Positions 1 through 9,373 of a DNA stretch of 64,000 nucleotides are shown here, piece after piece. Origin of the DNA: Acidimicrobiales bacterium (GTDB lineage Bacteria > Actinomycetota > Acidimicrobiia > Acidimicrobiales > MedAcidi-G1); the NCBI GenBank assembly GCA_030747595.1, contig JASLKK010000004.1:62001-126000 (forward strand). Reading direction: 5' to 3'. How positions within the stretch are numbered: the stretch's first letter is position 1; every line of letters starts with the position of its first letter. The translations under genes and the position numbers were made by a program. A model generated the notes under the pieces. The model worked only from the letters and a program-made list of their open reading frames with translations, searched no databases and was not told the origin of the DNA.

Positions 1-360
1 GGCCGCCTTGCTTCGTTCGAGCAGGTGCTCGGGCACACCGAACTGGTTGCCGGCCGCTCCGCTGCCACTGTCGCCCTCGCCGTCGTCGGCGGATTCCTCT
101 GGAGCCTCGGCGGCACGTCGTTCTGCTTCGGCCCGGTCGATCCGGTATGCGTCCCAGTCGGTGGCCAGGCAGACCTGTTGGTGGCCGACCTGTCCGAGCC
201 GAACGCCGTTATCAAAGTCGACCCAGTAGCGATACCAGGTCACGCCATTGGCCACCCGGACCTTGCCGGCTGTGCCCTCGGGGACGCCGGGAAGGTCGAC
301 GGTTGCGATGACTTTCTTGTAGCGCTTTATGGGCAGCGTGCGATCAATGGTTTTGGCCAT
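1..360 (-). CDS. Hypothetical protein, C-terminus cut by the window edge
   Basis: The minus strand is open from the ATG at 358-360 to base 1 with no stop, so at least 120 residues are present and the gene runs off the window. The protein starts MAKTIDRTLPIKRYKK, continues with a compact basic and aromatic region containing VTWYRYWVDF, and then becomes acidic and low in complexity (EESADDGEGDSGSG) from about residue 88. It follows proS on the same strand with a gap of about 50 bp, so the two could be co-transcribed. I do not recognise the family. Confidence 0.65.
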   Translation of the reverse strand, partial: MAKTIDRTLPIKRYKKVIATVDLPGVPEGTAGKVRVANGVTWYRYWVDFDNGVRLGQVGHQQVCLATDWDAYRIDRAEAERRAAEAPEESADDGEGDSGSGAAGNQFGVPEHLLERSKAA

Positions 361-413
361 GGGATTCCCGGGAGTCTCAGGTGGCTGGTTTCAGTGGGCA
401 GGTGGCGGCAACG

Positions 414-2129
414 CTAGCGGCCCGCCGACCGCCCGGTGACGACAGCGTCGACCACTCGGGCCACCACTTCGTCGATGGGCACGTCGACCTTCTCGCCGTC
501 GGCCCGGCTGGTGTATTCCAGTTGTCCGTTGTCCAGGCCGCGGGGCCCGATGGTGATCCGCAGTGGGATGCCGACCAGTTCGGCATCGGCGAACTTCACG
601 CCCGGACGACCGTCTCGGTCGTCGAGTAGAACGTCGACGCCGGCGGCCTGGAGTTCTCCGTAGAGGCGTTCGGCGACGGCCATCGATTCCTCGTGGTCGA
701 CCTTTACCACGGTCAGGACCACCTCGTACGGGGCGATCGACATGGGCCATATCAGGCCGTGTTCGTCATGGTGGGTCTCGGCGACGGTGGCCATGGCCCG
801 GCCCACGCCAATGCCGTAGGACCCCATGGTCGGCACTCGGTTGACGCCTTCGACGTCCAGGACGGTGACCCCCATCGCATCCGCGTATTTGCGACCCAGC
901 TTGAAGATGTGGCCGGCCTCGATGCACCGGACAACCCGCAGGGCATTGCCGCAGGTGGTGCAAGCTTCGCCGTCGAGGATGCAGCGAATGTCTAGCCAGT
1001 GGTCAACGGCGATGTCGCGTTCGACGTCGACACCTTCGAGGTGCTGGTCGTCGACGTTGGCCCCGGTGGTCATACCGGACCGGCCACGAAGTGCCTCGTC
1101 GGCATAGATGGGCAGTTCGGTCACGCCGACCGCGCCGAGGCTGCCCGGTGACGCGCCGAGGGCTGCCTTGATCTCGTCTGCGTCGGCAGGCACCACTTCG
1201 GTGGCTCCGGTGGCATCGGTGAATTTCTGCTGCAGGAACGGATGGTCGCCCCGCAGCAGGACCAACGTGAGCACTCCATCGACCTTGTAGACGAGCGTCT
1301 TGATCTGATGGACCGCCGGATGGTCGAGTTCGGCGAGTGCTGCGATGGTCCGCACTCCAGGCGTCGGAAAGCTCTGCGGTGCGTCGCTGGACGAGCGGTT
1401 CTCCACCGGTTCGAGCGCCGCAGTGGCCCGCTCCACGTTGGCGGCGTATCCACATCCATCACAGATCGCCACGTCGTCCTCGCCGGCGTCGGACTCGACC
1501 ATGAATTCGATCGAGGCGCTGCCGCCCATAGCGCCCGACGAGGCCTCCACTGGACGGGTATCTAGGTCGAGGCGCCGGAAGATCCGCTGGTAGGCGTCGT
1601 GATGGAGGTCGAAGGATCGGTCGAGGCCGTCGTCGTCGAGGTCGAACGAGTACGAGTCCTTCATGGCGAACTCGCGTACCCGCAGTAGCCCGGACTTGGG
1701 TCGGGGTTCATCCCGGAACTTCCACTGGATCTGGTACCAGAGCTGCGGTAGTTCCCGGTAGGAGTTGAGCTCTTGGGAGATGGTGGCGAACACTTCTTCA
1801 TGCGTCATGCCGAGGGCCAGGTCGGCACCCTTTCGGTCCGTCAGGCGGAACATCTCGTCGCCCATCGACTCCCAACGGCCCGAGGCCTGCCAGACAGAGG
1901 CGGGGTGCATGGCCGGCAGCAGGAACTCCTGGGCGCCGATGCCGTCCATCTCTTGGCGAATGACCGCGGCCACCTTCTGGTGGACCCGCCAGCCCAGTGG
2001 CAGCATTGAGTAGTGGCCGGACTGGAGTTGGCGCATGAAGCCGCCGCGGGCGAGCAGGCGATGGCTCACCGCCTCGGCCTCGGCCGGGGCGTCGCGCAGG
2101 GTGGGAATGAAAAGGGATGACCAGCGCAC
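414..2129 (-). CDS. proS: Prolyl-tRNA synthetase
   Basis: Charges tRNA-Pro with proline in the cytoplasm. The 571-residue protein has the bacterial-type class II layout: motif 2 with FRDE at 138-141 and the following Arg region, an inserted YbaK-like editing domain at about 225-400, motif 3 GIGVGR at 439-444, and a C-terminal anticodon-binding domain from about 465. Length is normal for the bacterial ProS with editing insert. Two Cys pairs flank the insertion (C223/C226 and C390/C393). The start is a GTG with a purine-rich GGAGAGGAG stretch a few bases upstream. Confidence 0.97.
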   Translation of the reverse strand: MRWSSLFIPTLRDAPAEAEAVSHRLLARGGFMRQLQSGHYSMLPLGWRVHQKVAAVIRQEMDGIGAQEFLLPAMHPASVWQASGRWESMGDEMFRLTDRKGADLALGMTHEEVFATISQELNSYRELPQLWYQIQWKFRDEPRPKSGLLRVREFAMKDSYSFDLDDDGLDRSFDLHHDAYQRIFRRLDLDTRPVEASSGAMGGSASIEFMVESDAGEDDVAICDGCGYAANVERATAALEPVENRSSSDAPQSFPTPGVRTIAALAELDHPAVHQIKTLVYKVDGVLTLVLLRGDHPFLQQKFTDATGATEVVPADADEIKAALGASPGSLGAVGVTELPIYADEALRGRSGMTTGANVDDQHLEGVDVERDIAVDHWLDIRCILDGEACTTCGNALRVVRCIEAGHIFKLGRKYADAMGVTVLDVEGVNRVPTMGSYGIGVGRAMATVAETHHDEHGLIWPMSIAPYEVVLTVVKVDHEESMAVAERLYGELQAAGVDVLLDDRDGRPGVKFADAELVGIPLRITIGPRGLDNGQLEYTSRADGEKVDVPIDEVVARVVDAVVTGRSAGR

Positions 2130-2267
2130 CGGCCGTCTCCTCTCCGGCTGTCGGGCCGTTCGGGGCGAAGGCAGATCTTACCGCCTCCCATCGGGGGCGA
2201 CGGTAGCCAAACGGCGCTAGTCCGGCCGGGTAGGAAGCGGTTGGCGGGCCCGTGTCAGACTCGATCC

Positions 2268-3539
2268 ATGACCGACACCGTTACCTCCGTGGCAGCGACC
2301 GGGACTCCTGACGAGGTCCGCGCCGAACTTGATGCCTGGCTTTCAGAGAACTGGGATCCTGACCTGACTGTCGAGGAGTGGTGGGCCCGTCTGGCTGGCG
2401 CCCGGTGGACGTCGCCGGCCTTGCCCCCCGAGGCTGGTGGCCGTGGCTACGGCCGGGACCTCGCCGCGGCGGTGTCGACCGGACTGGCGGAGGCCAATGT
2501 GGTTGGTCCGCCAATGGGGTTGGGCCTGATGCTGGCTGCACCGACCATTGGTGTGCACGGCACCCCCGAACAGATTGATCGCTGGGTGCCGCCCATCCTT
2601 GAGGGGACTGATGCCTGGTGTCAGCTGTTCTCCGAGCCGGGCGCCGGATCGGACCTTGCCGGCCTGCAGTGCAAAGCCATCCGCGATGGTGACGAGTGGA
2701 TCATCACCGGTCAGAAGGTCTGGACGTCAGGCGGTCACACGGCCCAGAAGGGGATGCTCATTGCCCGGACCGATCCCGAGGCTCCCAAGCACCAAGGCAT
2801 CACCTACTTCGGCATCGACATGGACCAACCGGGCATCGAAGTTCGACCGCTCCGGGAGATGACCGGGCAGGCATTGTTCAACGAGGTGTTCCTCGACGAA
2901 GCCCGGGTTCCCCACGACGCCGTCATTGGCGGCCTAGGCGTCGGCTGGGCGGTGGCCAACACCACGCTGGCCTTTGAGCGGGCCAGCCTCGGCGGCGGCG
3001 GAAAGCAGCCGGTGTCGGTGCCTCCGGGTCCGACGGCCGGCCGGCTTCAGGCGCGCGCCGGTGATTACACCGAGCGGGTCAACCGGGGTCCGGACGGTGA
3101 GGGCGGTCGTGGCATGGGCACATCGGCCATGATCGACCTGGCCCGTGCAGTGGGCAACGCTGATGACCCGATCGTGCGTCAGGAGATCGTGCAACTGCAC
3201 ATCCTTGGCGAGGTGAACCGACTCAACATGCAGAGGGCCAAGGCCGGCGGTAGCCGCACCGGGGCCGAAGGCAACCTGGCCAAGTTGGCCATGAGTGAAC
3301 TGGTTCGACGTAGCCGCGACGTGGGCAACCTGATTATCGGAGCCGACGGGATGCTGGCCCCGGCTAACTGCACCACCGGCGGGGTGGTCCAGGAGGTCAC
3401 GGTGTTCAGCCCGGCGCCGGCTATCTACGGCGGCACCGATCAGGTACAGCGAAACATCATCGGCGAGCGGGTGCTCGGCCTTCCCAAGGAGCCGGGCCCG
3501 GACAAGGGAACGCCGTTCCGGGACCTCCTCCAGAACTAG
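2268..3539 (+). CDS. Acyl-CoA dehydrogenase family protein
   Basis: FAD-dependent oxidation of an acyl-CoA thioester at the alpha-beta position, presumably feeding electrons to ETF. The 423-residue protein shows the ACAD fold. The middle domain has QLFSEPGAGSDLAGL and WIITGQKVW around residues 115-155, and the C-terminal domain ends in YGGTDQVQRNIIGERVLG, the usual FAD and substrate-binding region. I prefer the ATG at 2268 over the in-frame TTG at 2241 because the ORF there is very basic and not ACAD-like. The stop overlaps that of the convergent hydrolase by 4 bp. The substrate cannot be read from the sequence. Confidence 0.9.
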   Translation: MTDTVTSVAATGTPDEVRAELDAWLSENWDPDLTVEEWWARLAGARWTSPALPPEAGGRGYGRDLAAAVSTGLAEANVVGPPMGLGLMLAAPTIGVHGTPEQIDRWVPPILEGTDAWCQLFSEPGAGSDLAGLQCKAIRDGDEWIITGQKVWTSGGHTAQKGMLIARTDPEAPKHQGITYFGIDMDQPGIEVRPLREMTGQALFNEVFLDEARVPHDAVIGGLGVGWAVANTTLAFERASLGGGGKQPVSVPPGPTAGRLQARAGDYTERVNRGPDGEGGRGMGTSAMIDLARAVGNADDPIVRQEIVQLHILGEVNRLNMQRAKAGGSRTGAEGNLAKLAMSELVRRSRDVGNLIIGADGMLAPANCTTGGVVQEVTVFSPAPAIYGGTDQVQRNIIGERVLGLPKEPGPDKGTPFRDLLQN

Positions 3540-4342
3540 TTCGGAAACAGGTGGGCCAGAAGGGCTGACCGGACGGCGTCCGGATCCTCCATCATCGGGG
3601 CGTGTCCCGAGGTGGCCAGTTCGACCAGTGTGGCGTGACCAAGCGCGTCGACCAGCGGTTGGGCGCCCCGGCGTGGGGTCATCCGGTCGAGCGTGCCCAG
3701 TACCACCGTGGTCGGGCAGGTGATCGCGGCTCCCGCATCCACAGCGCCGTCGTACGCCCCGCACAGCGCCAGGTCGCCGGCCAGCACCCCGTCGGGCGAG
3801 GTCTCGATGACAGCCCGACTGGTTCCCGTCATCGACATTCCCGGGGTGGGGTTGGTGCCGAACTTCTGGTCGGGTCCGTGCATCCAGCCGGCCATGAGGT
3901 CGGCGGCCAAGGGATCGTCGTCGTCGGCGGCGGTTTGCAGGGCGGGATGCACGGGCATGGCTGCTCCGAGTCCCATCACGACCAGCGAGGCGATCTTGTC
4001 ACCGAGGGTGGCAGCCGCTTCGAGACCGATGAACGCACCCATGGAGTGGCCGATTACGTGCAGTGGCCCGCCGAGGGCCTCGGACAGGTCGCCCACCCAG
4101 GCAGCCAGTCCGGCTATCGACCCCAGCGCCGGCCCGTCGGAGTAGCCGTGTCCCGGCAGGTCGACAGCCACCGCCCGGGTGTCGTGGTGGGCCAACCAAC
4201 GGGTCTGGTGCGACCAGACGGTTCGGTCCATGCCGGCCCCGTGGATCAGGACGACGAGCGGGGCATCGGCCACCTCCGGTCGATTGATGGCCATTGCGCC
4301 AGTCGCCGCGTGCACCGATTGGCCTGCTACCTGGATTCTCAT
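3536..4342 (-). CDS. Alpha/beta hydrolase
   Basis: A 268-residue single-domain hydrolase. LIHGAG at about 33-38 forms the oxyanion region, GHSMG at 98-102 carries the nucleophile Ser100, and SGHAPMMEDPD near residue 247 supplies the catalytic His. The ATG at 4342 lies 7 nt beyond the metY stop and gives a normal fold start (MRIQVAGQSV), so I rejected an in-frame extension upstream. It is probably co-transcribed with metY. It is not MetX, because the homoserine acetyltransferase signatures are missing. The substrate is unknown; it resembles enol-lactonase or haloperoxidase-like hydrolases. Confidence 0.87.
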   Translation of the reverse strand: MRIQVAGQSVHAATGAMAINRPEVADAPLVVLIHGAGMDRTVWSHQTRWLAHHDTRAVAVDLPGHGYSDGPALGSIAGLAAWVGDLSEALGGPLHVIGHSMGAFIGLEAAATLGDKIASLVVMGLGAAMPVHPALQTAADDDDPLAADLMAGWMHGPDQKFGTNPTPGMSMTGTSRAVIETSPDGVLAGDLALCGAYDGAVDAGAAITCPTTVVLGTLDRMTPRRGAQPLVDALGHATLVELATSGHAPMMEDPDAVRSALLAHLFPN

Positions 4343-4349
4343 CGGTCGA

Positions 4350-5645
4350 TTACGCCTTCTGAGAGGCGCGTAGGGCCCGCGACAGGTCGGCACAGATGTC
4401 GTCGGGGTCCTCGAGTCCGACAGAGAGGCGGATGAGTTCCTCGCCTATTCCGGCGGATGCGAGGTCCTCGGCGCTCATCTGCTGGTGGGTGGTCGACCCG
4501 GGATGGATGACCAGTGTCTTGGCATCGCCCACGTTGGCCAGGTGCGAAGCCAGTTCGACGGCTTCGATGAAGCGGCGTCCGGCCTCTCGTCCCCCGTGCA
4601 CGCCGAAGCTCAGGATGGCACCAGCGCCCTTCGGGTAGAGCCGGGCGGCTAGTTCGTGGTCGGGGTGGCTGGGATGCGCCGGATGGCTGATCCACGACAC
4701 GGCGTCATGGGCGTCCAGCATCTCGATCACCCGGTGGGTGTTGTCGACGTGGCGGGCCATGCGCACTGGGAGGGTCTCGACACCCTGCAGCAGGTAGAAG
4801 GCGTTGGCCGGGCTCATGCAGCCGCCGAAATCGCGCAACCCCTCGGCTCGGGCGCGCATAGAGAGGGCGGTGGTGCCGAACTCCTCGGTGAAGGTGATGC
4901 CGTGGTAGCCCTCGTAGGGCTCCGACAGCGTGGGGAACTTCCCGGTGGACGCCCAGTCGAAGCGTCCACCGTCCACCACTACGCCACCGATCGCCACGCC
5001 GTGTCCGCCCAGAAACTTTGTCACCGAGTGGATGACGATGTCGGCTCCGTGGTCGATGGGGCGCATCAGGTATGGCGTGGCGAACGTCGAGTCGACGGCC
5101 AACGGCAGGCCGTGGGAGTGGGCGACCTCGGCCACCGCGGTTACGTCGAGTACCTCGATGCCTGGGTTGCCGAGGGTCTCGGCGAACACCAGGCGGGTCT
5201 CTGGGCGGATGGCCGCATCGAAGGCTCCGGGGTCACGGGGATCGACGAAGGTCGTGGTGATCCCGAACCGGGGCATGGTCAGGTTCAACATGTTGTGGCT
5301 TCCGCCGTAGATATTCCGGCTGGCTACCACGTGGTCACCAGCGTTCAGGATGGTGGCCATGGCCAGATGCAGGGCCGCCTGCCCGCTGGACGTGCACACG
5401 GCGCCCACTCCGCCTTCCAGTGAGGCGATCCGCTCCTCAAGCACGGCAACGGTTGGGTTGGAGATCCGTGAGTAGAGGTGGCCACTGACCTCCAGGTTGA
5501 ACAAGCCCGCTGCGTGGTCGACCGAGTCGAACACGTACGAGGTGGTCTGGTGAATGGGCACAGCCCGCGAGCCGGTGACAGGGTCGGGACGTTGTCCGGC
5601 GTGCAGGGCACGTGTGTCGAATCGGTGGTGATCAGGTTCGACCAT
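4350..5645 (-). CDS. metY: O-acetylhomoserine sulfhydrylase (aminocarboxypropyltransferase)
   Basis: PLP enzyme of the Cys/Met metabolism family that makes homocysteine from O-acetylhomoserine and sulfide. The 431 residues match the long MetY form, including the insertion around FDWASTGKFPTLSEPYEGYHG that the shorter cystathionine enzymes lack. The PLP lysine is K210 in SVTKFLGG, and SGQAALHLAM binds the cofactor phosphate. A TAGGTT box at 5652-5657 lies 6 nt before the ATG, so the message may be leaderless. A downstream alpha/beta hydrolase is likely in the same transcript. A separate cbs-metB pair sits at the other end of the window. Confidence 0.94.
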   Translation of the reverse strand: MVEPDHHRFDTRALHAGQRPDPVTGSRAVPIHQTTSYVFDSVDHAAGLFNLEVSGHLYSRISNPTVAVLEERIASLEGGVGAVCTSSGQAALHLAMATILNAGDHVVASRNIYGGSHNMLNLTMPRFGITTTFVDPRDPGAFDAAIRPETRLVFAETLGNPGIEVLDVTAVAEVAHSHGLPLAVDSTFATPYLMRPIDHGADIVIHSVTKFLGGHGVAIGGVVVDGGRFDWASTGKFPTLSEPYEGYHGITFTEEFGTTALSMRARAEGLRDFGGCMSPANAFYLLQGVETLPVRMARHVDNTHRVIEMLDAHDAVSWISHPAHPSHPDHELAARLYPKGAGAILSFGVHGGREAGRRFIEAVELASHLANVGDAKTLVIHPGSTTHQQMSAEDLASAGIGEELIRLSVGLEDPDDICADLSRALRASQKA

Positions 5646-5701
5646 GGGTGGAACCTAGGCCAGTCGGAGCGACACGATGGTGCTGGTCCGACTATGCCCG
5701 T

Positions 5702-5836
5702 TCAGTGCGAGACCCACTGGGCCAGTCGGTCAAGGGCCTCGTCGGTGTGGAACCGGGGCGCGGTGTCCCGCACGCTGAGCACCACGGCGCCCGTGTCCTG
5801 GCGGATCCGGGCGAACATGACCTGAGGGCAGGACAC
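5702..5836 (-). CDS. Possible small protein upstream of metY
   Basis: A short minus-strand frame from GTG 5836 (or ATG 5818) to a TGA at 5702-5704, about 44 or 38 residues. It contains MFARIRQDTGAVVLSVRDTA and HTDEALDRLAQWV, which reads like a real folded protein segment rather than antisense noise. It ends 56 bp before metY on the same strand. It could be a small gene or the remnant of a larger one. No family recognised. Confidence 0.35.
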   Translation of the reverse strand: MSCPQVMFARIRQDTGAVVLSVRDTAPRFHTDEALDRLAQWVSH

Positions 5837-5885
5837 GACGAGGGTCGGCTACCCCGTTGGTGTGCCGTGTCTAGAGTGCGCGGTC

Positions 5886-6869
5886 ATGCGCATCGGATTT
5901 ATCGGATTGGGCAACGCCGGCGGCAAGTTGGCTGGCAGCCTCCTCCGAAACGGCTACGACCTCACCGTTCGTGATCTCGACCCCGAGGTGGCCCGCCCGT
6001 TTGTCGATGGCGGTGCCTCGTGGGCTGACTCGCCGAGGGAGATGGCTGAGGCTTGTGATGTGGTGATCACGTGTCTCCCATCGCCCGCGGCCTGCTCGGC
6101 GGTCATGGAAGCCGATGACGGGGTCCTCGCCGGGCTGCGCGCCGTGGCTGAAGCGGGGGCTGATGCCGGCGGGTCGCGGATCTGGCTGGAGATGAGCACG
6201 ACCGACGAGTCCGAGGTTCGACGTATTGGTGCCCTGGTGGTTGAGGCGGGGGCCGAACCGGTGGACTGTCCGGTCTCGGGGGGCTGCCACCGGGCGGCCA
6301 CCGGGAACATCGCCATCTTTGCGGGGTGTGAACGGGAGACCTTCGAGCGGATCCTGCCCGTGTTGACCACCATGGGGCGGCGGATCTTGCACACCGGTCC
6401 GTTGGGCTCGGCGTCGATACTGAAGGTGGTGACCAACTACCTGGCGTCGGCCAACCTCCTGTCAGTCAGTGAGGCGCTAGTGACCGCATCGGCCGCTGGC
6501 ATGGACCTCAACACCTCGTACGAGGCCATCCGGATCTCTTCGGGCAACTCGTTTGTGCACGAGACCGAGGGTCAGGTCATTTTGAACGGCAGCCGGGACA
6601 TCAACTTCACCATGGACCTGGTGGCCAAGGACGTCGGCCTGTTCGATGCTTTGTCCCGCAGGCTCGACGTGCCGTTGGAACTCTCACCGTTGCTGGTCGA
6701 GGTCTTCGAGGACGGTCGGGCCCGCTACGGCGATCGGGAGTTCTCACCCAACATCATCCGGCGACTCGAGGAGGCCACCGGTCTGGACGTGCGGACGTCC
6801 GGCTTCCCGGCCGAGATCGTCGATGACGAGCCAGAGGAACCCGGCTACGAGGTGGTGCCGCCTCGATGA
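5886..6869 (+). CDS. NAD(P)-dependent beta-hydroxyacid dehydrogenase (3-hydroxyisobutyrate dehydrogenase family)
   Basis: Oxidises a 3-hydroxy acid, or reduces the semialdehyde, with NAD(P). The N-terminal Rossmann motif is GFIGLGNAG at residues 4-12, the substrate-binding signature is DCPVSGG at 127-133, and the catalytic lysine is K180 in ILKVVTNY. The 327-residue length is slightly longer than usual because of an acidic Pro-rich tail. The start at 5886 is preceded by TAGAGT at 5872-5877, 8 nt upstream, consistent with leaderless transcription. It overlaps the next gene by ATGA, so the two are translationally coupled and may act on the same substrate. Confidence 0.9.
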   Translation: MRIGFIGLGNAGGKLAGSLLRNGYDLTVRDLDPEVARPFVDGGASWADSPREMAEACDVVITCLPSPAACSAVMEADDGVLAGLRAVAEAGADAGGSRIWLEMSTTDESEVRRIGALVVEAGAEPVDCPVSGGCHRAATGNIAIFAGCERETFERILPVLTTMGRRILHTGPLGSASILKVVTNYLASANLLSVSEALVTASAAGMDLNTSYEAIRISSGNSFVHETEGQVILNGSRDINFTMDLVAKDVGLFDALSRRLDVPLELSPLLVEVFEDGRARYGDREFSPNIIRRLEEATGLDVRTSGFPAEIVDDEPEEPGYEVVPPR

Positions 6870-8041
6870 GCACGATTCCCGAGGTCATGACTGCCCTCCA
6901 GTTGGTGGGCAACGGTGGGCCGGAGATGCTCGTTCTACGCCACGACGTACCTGTCCCGGTCCCGGCCGACGACGAGGTGCTTGTGCGGGTGCGGGCGTGC
7001 GCCATGAACAACACCGACGTGAACACGCGGGTGGGTTGGTATTCCAAGGCAGTGACCGGGGCGACGGCCACCGAGGGGTTCACCGCCGTCGATTCGGTGG
7101 GAGAAGTGGCCGACGACGCCGCGTGGGGAGGCAGCGGCCTTGCTTTCCCGCTCATTCAGGGGGCCGATCCGTGCGGTGAGGTGGTGGCCGTGGGGGCGAC
7201 GGTCGACGCTGAGCTGATCGGACGACGGGTATTAGCCGACGGCTGGATTCGTGACCCCGACGACCCGTCGGACCGCTCGAAGGCCGGTTACCTCGGATCT
7301 GAACGGGATGGCGGTTACGCCCAGTACTGCGTCATTCCGGTCCGAAACGTCTATCCGATCGATCCGGCCGACGGACCCCCGCTCGACCTCACTGACGCCG
7401 AGTTGGCGTCGTTCCCTTGTTCGTGGGCAACCGCGGAACACATGCTCTCCCGCCCGGCGGTGGGTCTGTCCGACACGGTGGTGGTAACCGGGGCGTCCGG
7501 CGGGGTGGGATCGGCGCTGGTGCAGCTGGCCAGGCTGCGGGGCGCCCGGGTGGTGGCCGTGACCAGCGCCGCCAAGTTCGCCGCCGTCTATGCCATGGGG
7601 GCCGATGCCTGTGTGGATCGGGCCACTGATGATCTGGCCGCAGCGGTGGTTCAAGCGGCAGCCAGTCTGGTCGACAAGGGGTCCGACGGAGGATCCACCA
7701 TGGCAAGCGGCCGGGTCGACGTGCTGGCCGACGTGGTAGGTGGCCCCGACTTCGCTCCCCTGCTCGAGGTAGTGCGCAGGGGAGGGCGATACACGACTGC
7801 CGGGGCCATCGCTGGACCCATCGTGGACCTGGACCTTCGGACGCTGTACCTCAACGATCTCGAGTTGTTCGGTTGCACCGTGTACGAACCGTCGGTGTTC
7901 GAAGCGCTCGTCGCCTACATCCAGCGGGGAGAGGTGTACCCGGTGGTGGCCGCTACGTGGCCGCTCGCCGACTTCCATGCCGCCCAGGAGGCGTTCACCG
8001 CCAAGTCCCATGTGGGGGCCATGGTCGTCGAGATCCCCTGA
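6866..8041 (+). CDS. Zinc-binding dehydrogenase-type quinone oxidoreductase (MDR superfamily)
   Basis: A 391-residue medium-chain reductase. The N-terminal GroES-like domain holds VRVRACAMNNTDVNTR, and the nucleotide-binding motif is GASGGVGSALVQLA around residue 210, typical of NADPH quinone or enoyl reductases. The Cys/His set of catalytic-zinc alcohol dehydrogenases is absent, so a zinc-independent reductase is more likely. The start overlaps the stop of the preceding dehydrogenase (ATGA). The exact substrate is unknown. Confidence 0.85.
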   Translation: MSTIPEVMTALQLVGNGGPEMLVLRHDVPVPVPADDEVLVRVRACAMNNTDVNTRVGWYSKAVTGATATEGFTAVDSVGEVADDAAWGGSGLAFPLIQGADPCGEVVAVGATVDAELIGRRVLADGWIRDPDDPSDRSKAGYLGSERDGGYAQYCVIPVRNVYPIDPADGPPLDLTDAELASFPCSWATAEHMLSRPAVGLSDTVVVTGASGGVGSALVQLARLRGARVVAVTSAAKFAAVYAMGADACVDRATDDLAAAVVQAAASLVDKGSDGGSTMASGRVDVLADVVGGPDFAPLLEVVRRGGRYTTAGAIAGPIVDLDLRTLYLNDLELFGCTVYEPSVFEALVAYIQRGEVYPVVAATWPLADFHAAQEAFTAKSHVGAMVVEIP

Positions 8042-8054
8042 GGTCTCGTTGTCG

Positions 8055-8081
8055 GACACCCGTCCGATCGGAGCCGGTGTC
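8055..8081. terminator. Weak stem-loop between convergent genes
   Basis: GACACC at 8055-8060 can pair with GGTGTC at 8076-8081, and the loop itself holds the palindrome CCGATCGG. It lies in the 72-bp gap between the convergent reductase and fabH-like genes. There is no strong T-tract, so termination is only inferred from position. Confidence 0.3.
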
Positions 8082-8113
8082 AGGACAAGGGCCGGCTCCC
8101 GCGCATGGAAGGG

Positions 8114-9217
8114 TCAGCCGATGGGTGGGTCGTTGGCGTGGAGCGGGGCGTAGAAGTCCAGGTTCTGCCTGAGTAGGTCCATCGACGTCATGTTGGTTGG
8201 GGGCAATTCGCCCTCGTGTACGCCCACCGGTTCGGTGCGGTCGCCCCACGTCAGGGCTATCGACCCCCAGGTGACCCCGCCGCCGAAGGCCGTCAGTACG
8301 ACGGTGTCGCCAGGTGAGATGCGGCCCGCATCCAGCGCATCGGAGAGGGCCATGGGGATCGATGCCGCTGCCGTGTTGCCCAGGTCGGCGATGTTGACGA
8401 AGACTCGTCCCGCTTCGATGCCCAGTCGCCGCGTCGCCGAATCGATGATCCGGGCATTTGCCTGATGGGGGACAACCAGGTCGACGTCGTCGGCGGTTAG
8501 TCCGGCCCGTTCGAGCACGCGGGTCGCCGACGCCGAGATGCCCTGGACGGCGATCTTGAACACGGCCCGTCCTTCGAAGTGGAGGCGGGAAATTTCTGGG
8601 TCGTTCGTGGCCTGAGGTTCTCCGGCCGATCCCATGGACCTGATGACCATGGTGCCGCCTTTGCCGCCGTCGGCCCCTAGATCGACGGACAGCACCCCGG
8701 CCCCATCCTCGGAGGGCTCGAACACCGCGGCACCTGCGCCGTCGCCGAACAGAATGGCCGTTCCGCGGTCCCGGTAGTCCATGGCGAAGTGGAGTTTCTC
8801 GGCGCCCACCAGAAGCACCTTGTCGGCGTAGCCCGATTCAATCATCGAGGCGACCACCGACGTGCCGTACACGAAGCCCGAGCAGGCGGCGTTCAGGTCG
8901 AAGGCGGCGGAGTTGGAGGCACCGATCCGATCCTGGACCATGGCGGCCACGCTCGGGCAGAGGATCTCCGGGGTGCAGGTGGCCACCACGACAAGGTCGA
9001 CCTCGTCGGCGTCCAGACCGGAACAGGCCAGGGCCCGACGGGCGGCCAGCTCGGCCATATCGGTTACCTCGACGTGGGAGAGCTGGCGGTTGCGGATTCC
9101 GGTGCGTTCGACGATCCACTCGTCGTTGGTGTCCATGAGCTGCTCAAGGTCGGCATTGCTGAGCGACACGGGGGGAACACATTTCCCCCACCCGGTGATC
9201 ACGGCACGTCGGGACAT
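8114..9217 (-). CDS. 3-oxoacyl-ACP synthase III family protein (FabH-like)
   Basis: Thiolase-fold condensing enzyme that would join acetyl-CoA or another starter to malonyl-ACP. The triad is visible: C112 in NAACSGF, H251 in PHQAN and N281 in LGNTAAAS. At 367 residues it is some 35-40 residues longer than typical FabH. The extra length is a C-terminal tail after ALTWGD. The start at 9217 gives the canonical MSRRAVITGWG; an upstream in-frame extension is Arg- and Pro-rich and was rejected. No other fatty-acid synthesis genes are adjacent, so a stand-alone or secondary-metabolism role is possible. Confidence 0.9.
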   Translation of the reverse strand: MSRRAVITGWGKCVPPVSLSNADLEQLMDTNDEWIVERTGIRNRQLSHVEVTDMAELAARRALACSGLDADEVDLVVVATCTPEILCPSVAAMVQDRIGASNSAAFDLNAACSGFVYGTSVVASMIESGYADKVLLVGAEKLHFAMDYRDRGTAILFGDGAGAAVFEPSEDGAGVLSVDLGADGGKGGTMVIRSMGSAGEPQATNDPEISRLHFEGRAVFKIAVQGISASATRVLERAGLTADDVDLVVPHQANARIIDSATRRLGIEAGRVFVNIADLGNTAAASIPMALSDALDAGRISPGDTVVLTAFGGGVTWGSIALTWGDRTEPVGVHEGELPPTNMTSMDLLRQNLDFYAPLHANDPPIG

Positions 9218-9373
9218 GGGGAATTTCCTACCACGCACGGACGTTCGGACTCGTTGTCGGTGGCGGCCGGTCCTGTTTCCCGGGTGTGGTGGTTCGTGGT
9301 GCTTTGGCTTCGCTACGCCGGTAGGGACGTTCGGCTCTTGTGCCCCCGTAGGCCTGTTCCTACGGTCGAGGAC

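Noticed and set aside
5646-5885. A SAM riboswitch upstream of metY
   Set aside because: No kink-turn or conserved SAM-binding core was recognised, and a -10 box sits 6 nt before the start, leaving no room for a leader from that promoter.
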